Position numbers and translations under genes: made by a program | In this document: positions 35,113-43,804 of the stretch, piece after piece | Numbering within the stretch: the first letter of the stretch is position 1 | How the letters are laid out: each line of letters begins with the position of its first letter | The notes under the pieces: generated by a model | Seen by the model: only the letters and a program-made list of their open reading frames with translations | Told to the model about the DNA's origin: nothing | The model's database searches: none | NCBI GenBank assembly: GCA_020636905.1 | Contig: JACJWX010000001.1 | Span: 62,001-126,000, forward strand | DNA from: Actinomycetota bacterium | GTDB taxonomy: Bacteria; Actinomycetota; Thermoleophilia; Miltoncostaeales; Miltoncostaeaceae | DNA length: 64,000 bases | Reading direction: 5' to 3'

Positions 35113-35792
35113 CGCCCCTCCATGAGCGCGAGGTACGTCCCGATGACCTCGGCCGGATCACCGACGCATCGGACCCGCCCGGAGTCGACGAGGACGGCAC
35201 GGTCCATCTCGCGCACCAGGTCGAGGTCGTGCGACACCACGACCAGGTGCTGATCCACCGCCCCGAGCGCCGCGAGCACCCGTCGCCGGTTGACGAGGTC
35301 GAGCGAGGTCGTGGGTTCGTCCAGGACCATCCAATCCGGCTTCAGGGCGAGCACGCCCGCCATCGCGACGAGGTGCTTCTCGCCTCCGCTGAGTGTGTGG
35401 ATGGCCTGGTCGGCGACATGGGCCAGGTCGAACCGCGCCAGTGCCGCCGCCGCGTGCTCCATGGCCTCGCGACGACGGATGCCGCGCGCCCGCAGCCCCA
35501 GTGCGACGTCTTCGGCCGGGGTCGGTGACACGAGCTGATGGTCGGCCTGCTGGAACACGAAGCCCACTCGCCGCTGTACGTCGCGACGGGCGCTCACGGT
35601 GTCCCGGCCGTCCACACTCACGGCGCCCTCGGAAGGCGTTGCGAGGCCGTTCAACAGGCGCACGAGGGTGGTCTTCCCCGAACCGTTGGCACCGATGATC
35701 GCGGTGCGTCCGGGCTCGATCGTCAACGAAACCTCCTGGAGCAGTGCCCGCCCCTCGGGCGTGCGGACCGTGACCCGGTCCACCTCGATCAT
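35109..35792 (-). CDS. bioM: ECF transporter ATP-binding protein (BioM-like)
   Basis: The 227-residue ATPase has Walker A GANGSGKTTLVRLLNGL, Q-loop VFQQADHQLVSPT, signature LSGGEKHLVAMAG, Walker B WMVLDEPTTSLD and H-loop VVSHDLDLV. FQQADHQLVSPT closely matches EcfA/CbiO-type ATPases. Only one such ATPase is in the operon, which fits a dedicated (group I) transporter. The ATG at 35792 overlaps the thiolase stop by 4 bp; the frame is open far upstream but without homology-like sequence. Confidence 0.9.
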   Translation of the reverse strand: MIEVDRVTVRTPEGRALLQEVSLTIEPGRTAIIGANGSGKTTLVRLLNGLATPSEGAVSVDGRDTVSARRDVQRRVGFVFQQADHQLVSPTPAEDVALGLRARGIRRREAMEHAAAALARFDLAHVADQAIHTLSGGEKHLVAMAGVLALKPDWMVLDEPTTSLDLVNRRRVLAALGAVDQHLVVVSHDLDLVREMDRAVLVDSGRVRCVGDPAEVIGTYLALMEGR

Positions 35793-36946
35793 CCGGGCTC
35801 CCACCGCTCGACCCACATGGCCGTGCCCAGTCCGCCGGCGATGGCGGCGAGCGCGAGCCCGGACCCGTATCGGTGTCGACGGGCGATGTCCGTGAAGAGC
35901 CGGATCACCTGGATCGCGCCCGACGCCGCCCATGGATGCCCGAGTCCCACCGACCCGCCGTGGGGATTCACCCGTTCGCGGTCGAGCGCAAGCGCGTCGA
36001 TGGTCGCGAGCACCTGCGCGGCGAACGCCTCGGTGAACGCCACCGTGTCGGCCTCGGCGGCGACGAGACGAGGGTGGCGTTCCGCGAGTCGCCGCGCCGC
36101 CGCCACCGCCCCGAGGCCGCACACGCGGGGATCGACCCCCGCCGTTGCGGACGCGACCACGGACAGCCCCGGCCGCCTCAACCGCCGCGCCATTTCCGGT
36201 GAGCAGACGAGGGCCAGCGCTCCACCGTCCGCCAGCTGGCTGCTGTTCCCGGCGGTGACGGTCCCCTCGGCATGCAGCAGGGGCGGGATCCGGGCCATCC
36301 GGTCTTCGGTCAGGCGCGGCCGCGGGCACGAGTCGTGTGCGATGACGACACCGTCCCCGGTGATCGGCACGATCTCGTCGGTGAACACGCCGTCGGTGGA
36401 CGCCTCGGCGGCGCGGACGTGGCTCTCCGCGGCGAAGCGGTCCTGGCGCACCCGCGTGATGCCGCGTTCGGCCGCGATGATCTCGGCCGACTCGGCCATT
36501 CCCGGGTCGTCGTACCCGCCGCCGCTGAACGCGGCGCGCGGGAAGAACCCCCCGGTGCGGCGCGTGTCGCGCCCCGCCCCGCCCCGTATCGGTGAGTTGG
36601 TCGCGCTCTCGACGCCACCCGCCAGCACCACCTCGGCATCGCCGCCGGCGACGAGCGCCGCCGCCAGCCGGATGGCGTCGAGGCCACCACCGCATTGACG
36701 GTCGATGGTCGTGGCCGGCACGTCGGCGGGAAGACCCGCGTCGAGCACGGCACGGCGCGCCAGGTTGCCCTGGGGTTCGGTCGCGCTGGCCAGGATCACC
36801 TCGTCGATTCGCGCGGGGTCCAGGCCGGACCGCTCCACCGCGGCGCCGATCAGGGTGGCGGCGAGCGCCTGCGCGGCCAGATCCCGGAGCGCGCCGTCGA
36901 TCCTGGCGATGGGGGTGCGGATGGCGTCGACGATGACCGGGGTCAT
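35789..36946 (-). CDS. Thiolase-family acyltransferase in the biotin operon (YhfS-like)
   Basis: The 385-residue protein has the nucleophile Cys85 in DRQCGGGLDAIR and the active-site His337 in GLGHPWAASGA. The C-terminal catalytic Cys expected in the consensus CxGGG is missing: the segment reads LAAIAGGLG, with Ala at about residue 368. NPHGGSVGLGH replaces the usual NxNGGAIALGH. Loss of the acid/base Cys means normal acetyl-CoA acetyltransferase activity is doubtful. The gene sits between an acyl-CoA ligase and the ECF genes, the same company as yhfS in the biotin regulon of Bacillus. Overlaps on both sides are 4 bp. Confidence 0.87.
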   Translation of the reverse strand: MTPVIVDAIRTPIARIDGALRDLAAQALAATLIGAAVERSGLDPARIDEVILASATEPQGNLARRAVLDAGLPADVPATTIDRQCGGGLDAIRLAAALVAGGDAEVVLAGGVESATNSPIRGGAGRDTRRTGGFFPRAAFSGGGYDDPGMAESAEIIAAERGITRVRQDRFAAESHVRAAEASTDGVFTDEIVPITGDGVVIAHDSCPRPRLTEDRMARIPPLLHAEGTVTAGNSSQLADGGALALVCSPEMARRLRRPGLSVVASATAGVDPRVCGLGAVAAARRLAERHPRLVAAEADTVAFTEAFAAQVLATIDALALDRERVNPHGGSVGLGHPWAASGAIQVIRLFTDIARRHRYGSGLALAAIAGGLGTAMWVERWEPG

Positions 36947-38400
36947 GCCTTCAGCAATCGGTCGCGGATCGCGCGGCGGTCGGGCTTGCCGCCGTTCAGC
37001 CGGGGCAGCGGTTCGTCGGTGAAGACGTACCGGTGGGGGCGTTTGGTGCTCGAGATCCGTGCCGCGAGGTGGGTGCGGAGGCCGCCCCGATCCGGTGCCT
37101 TCCCGGACGCCGCCTGGATGACCGCGCACACCTGCTCACCCCAGCGAGGGTGCGGCAGGCCCACCACGGCGCAGGCGGCGACGTCGGGATGGTCGACGAG
37201 CGCCGCCTCGATCTCCTCGGGCTGGATGTTCACCCCGCCGCAGATGATGAGGCTCGTTCCCCGCCCGGCGACCGTCAGGTGCCCATCCCGGTCGAGCGCG
37301 CCGCGGTCGCCCACGGTCCACCAGCCGTCCCCGATGGTCCGCGCCCCCGACTCCGGCGGCCGCCCCCGGTACCCGTCGAAGACCAGCGCACTGCGAGCGA
37401 AGATGGTGCCCACCGTGCCGGCCGGAACGTCCTCGCCGGACTCGTCCCGGACACTGATCTCCACGCCGGGAAACGCCTGTCCTGCGGTGCCGTCGGGCGC
37501 GTCGTCGGCGTGATCGCGGATGGTCACGAACGACAGCTCGGACGCCCCGTAGTACTCCACCAGGCGGGCGCGCGGGTGGGCATTGCGGAAGCGCTCGGCC
37601 AGGGACGGTGCCAGGGCCGCCCCGGCGCAGAAGACCGCCGCGGGCGACACGGGCGCCGCGCACAGCGCGGGCAGCATCGCGGGCACCACGTACACCGCGC
37701 AGCCCGGGTGCTCCGCCACGGCCGCCTCCAGGCGGCTCGGTGCGGTGAGCACCACGGGTGCGCCCGCGTGGAGCGCGTGGAGCGCGCCGAAGAGGAAGTG
37801 CGATCCGGCCAGGGGGCCCGGGATGATCGCCGTCGCGGCGGCGTCCGTTCCCACCCACGCGCCGAACCCGTCGAAGCTCCGCCACCAGGACCCGTGGCTC
37901 CTCACGAACGTCTTCGGCCGGCCCCCGCTCCCCGAGGTGAAGCCCGCATAGAAAGGTGTGTCGGCCGACGGACGGTGCGGTGCGGAACGGCACCCGCGCC
38001 GGACGAAGGCGGTCCATCCGCGGCCCGCGTCTTCGGCCTCGACGTCCTCATGGAGCAGCCCATCGACGCGGGACGCCGAATCGACGAGGATCGCCGACGG
38101 GTCGAGCTGGGCGAGGGCCGCCGCCGTCTCCGACGGGGTCCAGCCGGGGTCCAGGACCCCCACGCACCATCCCGCGGCCGCAAGGCCGGTGAACACCGCC
38201 AGCATCTCGGGCGCGGGGGTTGCGACGATGCCGATGACGCCGCCGCGACCACCGTCGGGGCAGGACCAGCGCGCCCGCGCGGCCATGTCCTCCGCGATCG
38301 AGCGGAACTCGTCGCGGGACAGGCCCGCGCCGGTGGCGATCACCGCGGGGGCGTCGCCGCGATCGTCCGGCCTCGCCATGATGGGCGACCCGACGATCAT
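36943..38400 (-). CDS. AMP-forming acyl-CoA ligase in the biotin operon (YhfT-like)
   Basis: The 485-residue ANL-superfamily protein has the phosphate-binding loop FTSGSGGRPKT (around residue 155), EYYGASELSFV (A5), WWTVGDRGALDRDG (A7), GRGTSLIICGGVNIQPEEIE (A8) and the catalytic Lys in NGGKPDRR (A10). It should activate a carboxylic acid to an acyl-CoA. Placement between bioY and a thiolase matches yhfT of the Bacillus biotin regulon. A role in pimelate or other biotin-precursor supply is plausible but unproven. Its stop overlaps the thiolase start by 4 bp. Confidence 0.88.
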   Translation of the reverse strand: MIVGSPIMARPDDRGDAPAVIATGAGLSRDEFRSIAEDMAARARWSCPDGGRGGVIGIVATPAPEMLAVFTGLAAAGWCVGVLDPGWTPSETAAALAQLDPSAILVDSASRVDGLLHEDVEAEDAGRGWTAFVRRGCRSAPHRPSADTPFYAGFTSGSGGRPKTFVRSHGSWWRSFDGFGAWVGTDAAATAIIPGPLAGSHFLFGALHALHAGAPVVLTAPSRLEAAVAEHPGCAVYVVPAMLPALCAAPVSPAAVFCAGAALAPSLAERFRNAHPRARLVEYYGASELSFVTIRDHADDAPDGTAGQAFPGVEISVRDESGEDVPAGTVGTIFARSALVFDGYRGRPPESGARTIGDGWWTVGDRGALDRDGHLTVAGRGTSLIICGGVNIQPEEIEAALVDHPDVAACAVVGLPHPRWGEQVCAVIQAASGKAPDRGGLRTHLAARISSTKRPHRYVFTDEPLPRLNGGKPDRRAIRDRLLKA

Positions 38401-38407
38401 GCGCGCC

Positions 38408-38992
38408 TCAACTCCGGGAGCCGGCGAGCTGCGGACGAAGGAAGGGAGCGGCGCGGAACGCCGATGCCGCGACCGCTGACGCCGCCGTCGCCTTGAGCAG
38501 GTCGCCGGGCAGGAAACTCATGGACGCGGTGAAGAACTCCGTCACCGGCATTCCTGCGATCGCCGCTCCAACGGGGATGCCGATGGCGTAGAGGACGCCG
38601 ACTCCACCCAGCACCGCGGCTGCGAACCCGGTGACGAGCTGTCCGGTGTGGCTGCGGGTGAGTCCCAGCCGTGCGCCGCCCCCGGCCAGCAGCGCGACCA
38701 CAGCGGCCGCGACGGGGAAGCCCAGGATGAATCCGGCGCTGGGCGCCGTGAACACCGCAAGGCCACCCCGGCCGCCGGACAGCAGCGGGAGTCCCGCCGC
38801 GACCAGGCTCAAGAACAGGCTCATCGACAGGAACGCTTCGACCGGACCCAGCATCAGGCCCGCGAGCATGACGGCCAGCGTCTGGGCGGTGATGGGAACC
38901 GAGATCCCGGGCACGTTGACGGCCGGGGTGATGCCGAGCGCCGCGACGAAGGCGGCGAAGACGGCGATTCGTGCGATGCGCGGTCCGGTCAC
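38408..38992 (-). CDS. bioY: Biotin-specific ECF transporter S component BioY
   Basis: The 194-residue membrane protein has about six helices and the BioY core ISVPITAQTLAVMLAGLMLG, followed by LPLLSGGRGGLAVFTAPSAGFILGFPVAA, a highly characteristic pair of blocks that forms the biotin site. The GTG at 38992 is used; the open frame reaches 40201 through birA on the other strand. It is the first gene of the operon bioY-ligase-thiolase-ecfA-ecfT and is divergent from birA. Confidence 0.94.
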   Translation of the reverse strand: MTGPRIARIAVFAAFVAALGITPAVNVPGISVPITAQTLAVMLAGLMLGPVEAFLSMSLFLSLVAAGLPLLSGGRGGLAVFTAPSAGFILGFPVAAAVVALLAGGGARLGLTRSHTGQLVTGFAAAVLGGVGVLYAIGIPVGAAIAGMPVTEFFTASMSFLPGDLLKATAASAVAASAFRAAPFLRPQLAGSRS

Positions 38993-39036
38993 GAGCGGCG
39001 GGATCCTCTCCAGATGGGTGAGGGCGACCTTACCGC

Positions 39037-39074
39037 AACTCGTCACGCCATGTAACGTTGAGCCGTGACGAGTT
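39037..39074. promoter_or_regulatory. Candidate BirA operator between birA and bioY
   Basis: AACTCGTCACG at 39037-39047 and its exact reverse complement at 39064-39074 are separated by 16 bp, giving a 38-bp element. The geometry (about 11-bp half-sites, 14-16-bp spacer) is that of known BirA operators, but the bases differ from the TTGTTAAC-type consensus. The right half-site covers the birA start codon (39065), and the left lies about 45 bp upstream of bioY. It could control both divergent genes. Confidence 0.6.
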
Positions 39075-40036
39075 CTGCCGAGACACGTCGGGAGCAGGTC
39101 CTGGCGGCGCTCATGCGCTGCGGTCCGGACGGCGTGTCGGGAGTGGAGCTCGCGAAACGCCTGGGATGTTCCCGCGCCGCGATCCATCGCCACGTCTCGG
39201 CGCTGCGCGGCGCGGGCGTGGCCATCGACGGCACCGGGACCGGCTACCGGCTCGCCTCCGCGAGTGACCCGGTCTCGTCGTCCATCGTCGAAGCCGGGCT
39301 GCAGCCGCCCATCCTGGGGCCGGTCCGGTGGACGGCCGAGACCGGATCCACCAACGACGATGCCGCCGCCGCGGCCCGGGCGGGCGCCGTCGAGGGTCTC
39401 GTGATCGGCGCGGACCTGCAGACGGCGGGGCGAGGCCGGCGCGGGCGGGAGTGGACGGCCGATCCCGGTGACGCCCTCCTGTTCTCGGTGGTGCTCCGAC
39501 CGCGCAGCTCGATCGCCGACGCCGGCGTCATCCCCCTGCTCGTCGCCGTCGCGGTGTGCGATGCGCTGGGTCCGAACGCGGGCCTCATCTGGCCGAACGA
39601 CATCGTGATCGCCGACACCAAGGTGTGCGGGGTGCTCTGCGAGGTGTCGGGAGACGAATCCGGGATCGCGTGGGTCGTCGCCGGAATCGGGCTCAACGTG
39701 CGTCGCGCACCCGAGCTCAGCGGGTCGCGCTGGACGGCGGGCGCGCTCGCGCAGCACGGCGAGACGCGAACCCGCGGCCAGTTGCTGGTGTCTGTGCTCA
39801 ACGCTCTGGGCGAGCGCTACTCGGAGTGGCGGGCGAAGGGTCCGGAACCGCTGCTCGAGGCATATCGGACTCGCGATCTGCTTCGCGGGCGGGAGGTCAG
39901 GATCCAGATCGGCAGCGAACACGTCACCGGTGTCGCCGACGGACTCGATGAGCGGGGGTGCCTGATGGTCCGCACCGCACAGGGCGTGCGGGTGCTCTCG
40001 TCGGGCGAGGTCACCAAGCGGGCGGCGGACGGCTGA
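39065..40036 (+). CDS. birA: Bifunctional biotin ligase/biotin operon repressor BirA
   Basis: The 323-residue protein starts with a winged HTH (VSGVELAKRLGCSRAAIHRH, around residues 24-43). The biotin-protein ligase domain follows: TGSTNDDAAAAAR, TAGRGRRGREW (biotinoyl-AMP loop, around 120-130), LIWPNDIVIADTKVCGVLCE (catalytic Lys region) and GIGLNV. A C-terminal SH3-like domain closes it. BirA attaches biotin to carboxylases and, in its holo form, represses biotin genes. The HTH together with the inverted repeat at its own start makes local repression likely. Start is GTG at 39065. Confidence 0.94.
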   Translation: MTSSAETRREQVLAALMRCGPDGVSGVELAKRLGCSRAAIHRHVSALRGAGVAIDGTGTGYRLASASDPVSSSIVEAGLQPPILGPVRWTAETGSTNDDAAAAARAGAVEGLVIGADLQTAGRGRRGREWTADPGDALLFSVVLRPRSSIADAGVIPLLVAVAVCDALGPNAGLIWPNDIVIADTKVCGVLCEVSGDESGIAWVVAGIGLNVRRAPELSGSRWTAGALAQHGETRTRGQLLVSVLNALGERYSEWRAKGPEPLLEAYRTRDLLRGREVRIQIGSEHVTGVADGLDERGCLMVRTAQGVRVLSSGEVTKRAADG

Positions 40037-40124
40037 CCGCCGGCCGGCGGTCCACCCCGGTATCGGCGGGCGCCGGGGTCGGCCAGGTAGGCTTCCCCGG
40101 TCGTGGGTGGCTGATCGCATGCGC

Positions 40125-40199
40125 GTGTCGCGTTGTGGTCGTCCCCGACCACGGTCGTTCGACCGGTCGCGTTGGCACACATCGTCGGTGCGGCGACAC
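40125..40199 (+). promoter_or_regulatory. Structured leader upstream of the NAGGN operon
   Basis: In the 206-bp gap before the amidotransferase gene, a 7-bp closing stem (40125-40131 with 40193-40199) encloses two perfect hairpins: GTGGTCG-TCCC-CGACCAC (40135-40152) and GGTCG-TT-CGACC (40153-40164). It could be a 5' UTR regulatory structure. GC-rich DNA makes chance hairpins common, so this is tentative. A further perfect 18-bp palindrome at 40035-40052 overlaps the birA stop. Confidence 0.3.
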
Positions 40200-40242
40200 A
40201 CACTGAGGTGGCGTCCGCCGCCGGAAGCGAGGCATTGCCACG

Positions 40243-42048
40243 ATGTGCGGGATCGCGGGAGAGATCGCCGTTGGACGGACCCCCGACCTGGCGGCGCTCG
40301 ACGCGATGACGCGCGTCATGGTCCCACGGGGCCCGGACGGGTCCGGGACCTGGTCGCGCGGGAACGTGGCGCTGGGTCACCGCCGGCTGGCGATCATCGA
40401 CCTCTCCACGGCGGGCGGCCAGCCGATGCACGATCCGGACGCCGGCCTCACGGTGGCGTTCAACGGATGCATCTACAACTACCCGGAGCTGCGCGAGCAG
40501 CTCATGGGCCTCGGGCACCGGTTCTTCTCCACGAGCGACACCGAGGTCATCCTCCACGGGTACCGGCAGTGGGGTGAGGACGTCGTCCACCACCTCCAGG
40601 GCATGTTCGCCTTCGCGGTGACCGAGGTGGACTCGGGTCGTGTGCTGCTCGCCCGCGACCGCCTCGGAATCAAGCCGCTCTACTGGGCTCGGACCGATGA
40701 CCGGGGGACGGTGCGGTTCGCCTCGTCGTTGCCCGCGCTCGTCGCCGCCGGCGGCGTCGACACCACCATCGATCCGGTCGCCCTGCATCACTACATGACC
40801 TTCCACTCGGTGGTTCCTCCGCCGCACACGATTCTGCGGGGCGTTCGCAAGGTGCCCCCGGCGACCCTCATGCGCCTGGAGCCGGACGGTCGTCGCAGCG
40901 AGCGCGTCTACTGGGAACCGTCGTTCACCCGCGTTCCCGAGCGCGAGTCGTGGACCGATGGCGAGTGGGAGGAGGCCATCCTCGCCGCGCTCCGCACCGC
41001 GGTGGAACGCCGCCTGGTCGCCGACGTGCCGGTCGGGTGCCTGCTGTCGGGCGGGCTCGATTCGAGCCTGATCGTGGGGTTGCTGGCGGAAGCCGGCCAG
41101 CACGGACTGAAGACCTTCTCGATCGGCTTCGAGGCCGTCGGGGGTGAGGCCGGGGACGAGTTCGCCTACTCGGACATCATCGCCCGCCACTTCGACACCG
41201 ACCACCACCAGATCCGCATCGACACGGCGCGGATGCTGCCCGCCCTGGACGGGGCCATCGGGGCGATGAGCGAGCCCATGGTGAGTCACGACTGCGTCGC
41301 CTTCTACCTGCTGTCGCAGGAGGTGGCCAAACACGTGAAGGTGGTCCAGTCCGGGCAGGGCGCGGACGAGGTGTTCGCCGGATACCACTGGTACCCGCCC
41401 ATGGCCGAGGCCGCCGACGACGATCTCGACGCCGCGCTCGCCCGGTATCGGGCCGCCTTCTTCGACCGTGACCACGAGGACATGGCCCGGCTGGTGTCGC
41501 CCCGCTGGATGGCCGACGGCGACGCGTCCGGCGGGTTCGTCCGCGCGCACTTCGCCCACCCCGGCGCCGCCACCGCGACCGACCGGGCGTTGCGACTCGA
41601 CACGACCATCATGCTCGTGGACGACCCCGTGAAGCGGGTCGACAACATGACGATGGCCTGGGGCCTCGAGGGGCGCGTGCCGTTCCTCGACCACGAACTG
41701 GTCGAACTCGCCGCCACATGCCCGCCGCATCTGAAGACCGCCCAGGACGGCAAGGGTGTCCTCAAGGAAGCCGCGAGGCGGGTGATCCCCCACGGCGTCA
41801 TCGACCGGCCGAAGGGGTATTTCCCCGTGCCGGCGCTGAAACACCTGGAGGGGCCCTACCTGGAGATGGTCCGCGACGTCCTCCACAGCGATGCCGCCCG
41901 CCAGCGAGGCCTGTTCGACGCCGCGGCGGTCGACCGGCTGCTGGCGGATCCGAACGGGAACCTCACGCGGCTGCGCGGGAACCGCCTCTGGCAGGTGGGC
42001 CTGCTCGAGCTGTGGCTGGCCCGCCACGGGATTGCGGGCACGGCGTGA
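40243..42048 (+). CDS. N-acetylglutaminylglutamine amidotransferase (asparagine synthase family)
   Basis: The 601-residue protein has the class II glutamine amidotransferase start MCGIAGEI (catalytic Cys2) and MVPRGPDGSGTWSRGNVALG. The asparagine-synthase ATP-pyrophosphatase domain follows, with the PP-loop LLSGGLDSSLIVGLLAEA near residue 270. With the next two genes it matches the osmoprotectant locus that makes N-acetylglutaminylglutamine amide (NAGGN), where this enzyme amidates the dipeptide. The genomic context is decisive; alone it could be read as asnB. Its stop overlaps the next start by 4 bp. Confidence 0.92.
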   Translation: MCGIAGEIAVGRTPDLAALDAMTRVMVPRGPDGSGTWSRGNVALGHRRLAIIDLSTAGGQPMHDPDAGLTVAFNGCIYNYPELREQLMGLGHRFFSTSDTEVILHGYRQWGEDVVHHLQGMFAFAVTEVDSGRVLLARDRLGIKPLYWARTDDRGTVRFASSLPALVAAGGVDTTIDPVALHHYMTFHSVVPPPHTILRGVRKVPPATLMRLEPDGRRSERVYWEPSFTRVPERESWTDGEWEEAILAALRTAVERRLVADVPVGCLLSGGLDSSLIVGLLAEAGQHGLKTFSIGFEAVGGEAGDEFAYSDIIARHFDTDHHQIRIDTARMLPALDGAIGAMSEPMVSHDCVAFYLLSQEVAKHVKVVQSGQGADEVFAGYHWYPPMAEAADDDLDAALARYRAAFFDRDHEDMARLVSPRWMADGDASGGFVRAHFAHPGAATATDRALRLDTTIMLVDDPVKRVDNMTMAWGLEGRVPFLDHELVELAATCPPHLKTAQDGKGVLKEAARRVIPHGVIDRPKGYFPVPALKHLEGPYLEMVRDVLHSDAARQRGLFDAAAVDRLLADPNGNLTRLRGNRLWQVGLLELWLARHGIAGTA

Positions 42049-43787
42049 GCGACGGCGAGGACCGGATGCGCCGGAACGTCGTCCAGGACTTCGGCTGGGG
42101 GCGGTTGGTGTTCGGCCAGACGTTCGACGATCTCGAGCAACTGGGAAACGTGCTGCGCGCCGAGGAGAGCGGCCGTCGGGACATCGCCATGTACATGGCC
42201 GCGCCACACGTGTTCGTGGCGTTGAACCCGCACGAGTACTTCATCGATCCCAGCTACACGTACCGCATCCGGCCCGAGGACTGGGACAGCGAGGGACGCC
42301 CGGTCCCGGGTGTGACGATCCGGCGGGCCGAACGGGTCGAAGATCTGGTCGGCATGAACCGCATCTACGTGCGCTGCCACATGGTGCCCGCGGATCTGGA
42401 CCTGATGTGGGAGAACCGCCGGCACGCCGACGCGGTCACGTATCTGGTGGCCGTGGACGACCTCACCGGCGGCGTGCTGGGGACCGTGACCGGCGCCGAC
42501 CACACCGAGCTCTTCTCGGACCCCGAGAACGGGTGCAGCCTCTGGTGCCTGGCGGTGGACCCGGCCTGCACCAAACCCGGAGTGGGCGAACTGCTCACAC
42601 GGGCGCTCGTGGAGCAGATGTTCGCGCGCGGCCGCGATCACCTGGATCTGTCGGTGATGCACGACAACATCCCGGCCATCCGCCTGTACGAGCGGCTCGG
42701 CTTCGCCCGCGAGCCCATCCTGGGCGTGAAGCGGAAGAACGCCATCAACGAACATCTCTACGTCCCGAGCTCGGACGAGCAGATCGATGCGCTCAACCCC
42801 TACGCCCGGATCATCGCCGACGAGGCGCTCCGTCGCGGGATCGCCGTCGAGGTGCTCGACGCCGAGGGCGGCTACCTCAAGCTCGTCCACGGCGGCACGA
42901 CGGTGATCACCAGGGAGTCCCTCTCCGAGCGGACCTCGGCGATCGCCATGAGCCGCTGCGACGACAAGCGCGTCACGCGCCGGGTCGTGGGCGAACGCGG
43001 GGTCCGGATCCCACGGGGGCGCATCGCCACCGGTGACGACGCGGACGTCGGATTCCTGGACGAGGTCGGATCGCTGGTGGTGAAACCCGTGCGCGGCGAG
43101 CAGGGCGCCGGGATCACCGTGGGCGTCATGACCCACGACGCGCTCACGAGCGCGATCCAGCGGGCCCGCGAGGCCGGTGCCGAGGTGCTCCTCGAAGAAC
43201 ACTGCGAGGGCCAGGACCTCCGCATCATCGTCATCGACGGCAGGGTCGTGGCGGCGGCCATCCGCCGTCCCGCCGAGGTGGTCGGAACCGGCCACCACAC
43301 GATTCGCAAGCTCATCGAGGCGCAGAGCCGGCGCCGTGCGGCCGCCACCGGCGGCGAGTCGAGCATTCCCATCGACCAGCTCACCGAGGAGACGGTCGCG
43401 GATGGAGGATGGTCGCTCGACGAGATCCTCCCCGAAGGCCACACCCTGGTCGTCCGGCGCACGGCGAACCTGCACACCGGCGGCACGATCCACGACGTCA
43501 CCGACGACCTGAACCCGGCGCTGGGAGCCGTGGCCGTCCGTGCCGCCGAAGCCATCGGCATCCCGGTGACCGGTATCGACCTGATCGTCCCCGACCCGGC
43601 GGGCACCGAATACGTCTTCATCGAAGCGAACGAACGCCCCGGTCTGGCCAACCACGAGCCGCACCCGACGGCGCAGGCGTTCATCGACTATCTGTTCCCG
43701 CGCACCTCGGCGACGCCGTGGGCGTGGCAACCTCCAACTCCCGAGTCCACGGCGGCCGACACCTCAGGCTCCGGGGACGCAATCTGA
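42045..43787 (+). CDS. ngg: N-acetylglutaminylglutamine synthetase (GNAT + ATP-grasp fusion)
   Basis: The 580-residue protein joins two enzymes. Residues about 90-230 form a GNAT acetyltransferase (CSLWCLAVDPACTKPGVGE, then NIPAIRLYERLGFARE). The C-terminal half is an ATP-grasp ligase of the cyanophycin-synthetase type (VVKPVRGEQGAGITVG, GTEYVFIEANERPGLANH). Together they acetylate glutamine and ligate it to a second glutamine. The GTG at 42045 overlaps the preceding stop (GTGA); an ATG at 42066 is possible. Confidence 0.92.
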   Translation: MSDGEDRMRRNVVQDFGWGRLVFGQTFDDLEQLGNVLRAEESGRRDIAMYMAAPHVFVALNPHEYFIDPSYTYRIRPEDWDSEGRPVPGVTIRRAERVEDLVGMNRIYVRCHMVPADLDLMWENRRHADAVTYLVAVDDLTGGVLGTVTGADHTELFSDPENGCSLWCLAVDPACTKPGVGELLTRALVEQMFARGRDHLDLSVMHDNIPAIRLYERLGFAREPILGVKRKNAINEHLYVPSSDEQIDALNPYARIIADEALRRGIAVEVLDAEGGYLKLVHGGTTVITRESLSERTSAIAMSRCDDKRVTRRVVGERGVRIPRGRIATGDDADVGFLDEVGSLVVKPVRGEQGAGITVGVMTHDALTSAIQRAREAGAEVLLEEHCEGQDLRIIVIDGRVVAAAIRRPAEVVGTGHHTIRKLIEAQSRRRAAATGGESSIPIDQLTEETVADGGWSLDEILPEGHTLVVRRTANLHTGGTIHDVTDDLNPALGAVAVRAAEAIGIPVTGIDLIVPDPAGTEYVFIEANERPGLANHEPHPTAQAFIDYLFPRTSATPWAWQPPTPESTAADTSGSGDAI

Positions 43788-43804
43788 CCGACGGAGGCCG
43801 ACAG

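Noticed and set aside
39028..39057. CCTTAC/GTAACG imperfect repeat near birA as the BirA site
   Set aside because: It is shorter and imperfect. The 11-bp perfect repeat at 39037-39074 fits BirA geometry better.
41856..43730. 624-codon minus-strand ORF opposite the NAGGN synthetase
   Set aside because: It is antisense to a well-supported gene and has shadow-frame composition; no motif or ribosome-binding site supports it.
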